A stretch of 64,000 nt of DNA from Theristus sp. LFF4_11 (lineage: Eukaryota > Nematoda > Chromadorea > Monhysterida > Xyalidae): NCBI GenBank assembly GCA_030248135.1, contig JASANC010000350.1:1-64000 (forward strand), read 5' to 3'. The number at the start of each line of letters is the position of its first letter. The first letter of the stretch is position 1. Of this stretch, positions 62,800 through 64,000 are shown one piece after another. The position numbers were made by a program, and so were the translations under genes. Under the pieces are notes generated by a model. It did not search any database. It saw only the letters and a list, made by a program, of their open reading frames with translations, and had not been told where the DNA came from.

Positions 62800-63696
62800 T
62801 CAAATGATCCAAATCGGTGCCAGCGGCGCCGCCTTGATGTTCGCAAAGTCCAGTCGTCTGTCGATTTCTTCATCGATCTCACCAACGGCCGCGCTGAAAA
62901 CACAGAGCCTTTTTTACTGTTTATGACATATTTTTTAAACGTGTCCCACTGAAATGCCGTCATGTGCCGCCAAACATGCGCTTGTCGTTCACAGCAAACC
63001 AGATTTTCCGTTTAGCCGATTTCTTCCCGTAAACAAATGGTGAATGTTGAATCAGTCACACCAAACGGACATTTTAGTGCCTGTACTTTGACAAACGAGC
63101 GTTTTTAAAGCAAATGACGTCATTTTAGTCCGGACACGTTTGAATAAATCCACAATACATTTATTGTGGGGTGTATTTGAACGTCGTAAAAAACGCCCGC
63201 ATGCCATGCGCAGGCACCAAAGTTACAACTTGGCTGATTTTTTACGTTTTTTTCAGGTGAAGGGGTCTTGAACCATTCGTGAGTCCCCTTTGCGGTTCAT
63301 GACAAGCGCATGTTTCATGAGCAAATGTGACGTCACTTCAATGCGACATGTTTGATAAAATACGCTTTTTCCGAGACAGAAAAAAGCTCCCTCTGTACGA
63401 AATCGAACAACCAACGATAAACCGGATAAATGATGTGCACCAGAATCAATCGCAACACAATTGCCCAACCTACCAGTTGCTTTTGCAACGTTTCAAACGT
63501 GTTTTGATAAAAAGTTCAAGTTTAAGTTCAAAAAAATGATTGCACACAAGCAAAACACTGACACTCACACGTTATCACCGCGGATCATGTACAGGCCCAA
63601 TGGCACTTGCGCAACGCCCTGCGTGGTGCTGTACACACGTTCGTGTGAGTCGTCGAGGATCAAGTTGATCGTTTGGTCGAAACCTTTCAAGGTGCC
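62800..63696 (-). CDS. LSM8: U6 snRNA-associated Sm-like protein LSM8 (last two exons)
   Basis: Exons 63696-63569 and 62893-62800 join in phase, giving GTLKGFDQTINLILDDSHE, then YSTTQGVAQVPLGLYMIRGD and NVAAVGEIDEEIDRRLDFAN. This matches the LSM8 family closely: the Sm2 motif LGLYMIRGDNV and the diagnostic GEIDEEID stretch. LSM8 forms the nuclear LSM2-8 ring that binds the 3' end of U6 snRNA for splicing. The fragment has 73 residues. The missing start (about 24 residues, first Sm strand) must lie beyond base 64000, since no matching exon is seen from 63697 on. The C-terminus (APLAPIWII) is a little unusual. The 675-bp intron holds dispersed repeat family B. Confidence 0.93.
62930..63165 (-). 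repeat. Dispersed repeat family B, copy 2 (LSM8 intron)
   Basis: Reverse complement of 11040-11255, sharing GTCCCACTGAAATG, CAAACATGCGCTTG, AACAAATGGTGAAT and GCAAATGACGTCATTTTAGT. There is no frame of its own. Confidence 0.7.
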
Positions 63697-64000
63697 CTGG
63701 AGAAAGTGCAAAACTGCATCGATTATACTGCCTTTGTTTACACCTGTCACTTACTGTCGCAGAATACAAGAGCACACGAAAGAAGAAAGAATGGGGTGTT
63801 TGATTTCAGCCAAACGCGATACAATCGTTCTTGCTGTAATTCAACGTTCTGTGAAAAAAGTGACAGGTTTGAACAAACACACTTCAGAGTAGTTGAATTT
63901 GAGAGAGGCCAAGCAGTGAAGGACTGTTTGGCTGAACGCAGTTATTCAGTGACTGCAGATGCTGAACTGCTATCCCGTTTAAAGACAAGTGCTCCGTACT
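63697..64000. other. LSM8 upstream intron, window end
   Basis: AT-rich sequence after the LSM8 exon acceptor; no exon seen. AGTGACAGGTTTGAACAAACACAC at about 63858 recurs, slightly changed, near 53258. Confidence 0.5.

Overview
This window is eukaryotic and comes from an animal. The genes are split by GT-AG introns, mostly with strong TTTCAG-type acceptors, and GC-rich exons sit in AT-rich introns and spacers full of short DNA transposons. Insulin-like peptides, an F-BAR/RhoGAP (srGAP) protein, a neuropeptide-type GPCR and a TIL protease inhibitor all point to a bilaterian, most likely a protostome invertebrate. The srGAP lacks a visible SH3 domain, which recalls nematode SRGP-1, but I cannot place the phylum. 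I built exon models by hand from splice motifs, reading phase and family similarity; every multi-exon model given as complete has a total length divisible by three.

Layout. 0-2.4 kb: an intronless 780-codon minus-strand gene of unknown family. 2.6-7.8 kb: two related insulin-like genes on the plus strand, both with far more cysteines than ordinary insulins. 9.8-39.4 kb: one minus-strand srGAP gene of 22 coding exons (1,780 aa), with F-BAR, RhoGAP and a very long disordered tail ending in a CAA-encoded polyglutamine tract. Its 14-kb first intron holds a decaying minisatellite, a fold-back element with a SINE in its loop, and hAT-like MITEs. 39.5-43.4 kb: a nest of hAT-like elements with 8-bp target-site duplications, a 15-bp tandem repeat and blocks of G and C homopolymers. 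43.5-44.3 kb: a small secreted TIL-domain inhibitor (+). 45.1-47.4 kb: a GT11 alpha-1,2-fucosyltransferase (+). 49.7-51.6 kb: a maleate isomerase/EutA/arylmalonate decarboxylase-like enzyme (+), a mainly bacterial family here carrying three introns. 52.7-54.0 kb (-): a threonine-rich secreted ORF and possible EGF-like fragments. 55.2 kb (-): a 51-residue secreted cysteine-containing peptide. 56.5-60.4 kb (-): a five-exon neuropeptide Y/F-like receptor. 62.8-63.7 kb (-): the last two exons of LSM8, whose first exon lies beyond the window.

The genes form no obvious pathway; this is an ordinary animal gene neighbourhood. Several products (insulin-like peptides, GPCR, TIL inhibitor, small peptide, fucosyltransferase) belong to secreted or cell-surface signalling. 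The most unusual items are the cysteine-expanded insulin pair, the SH3-less polyQ-tailed srGAP, the EutA-like enzyme and the dense, well-preserved mobile-element record.
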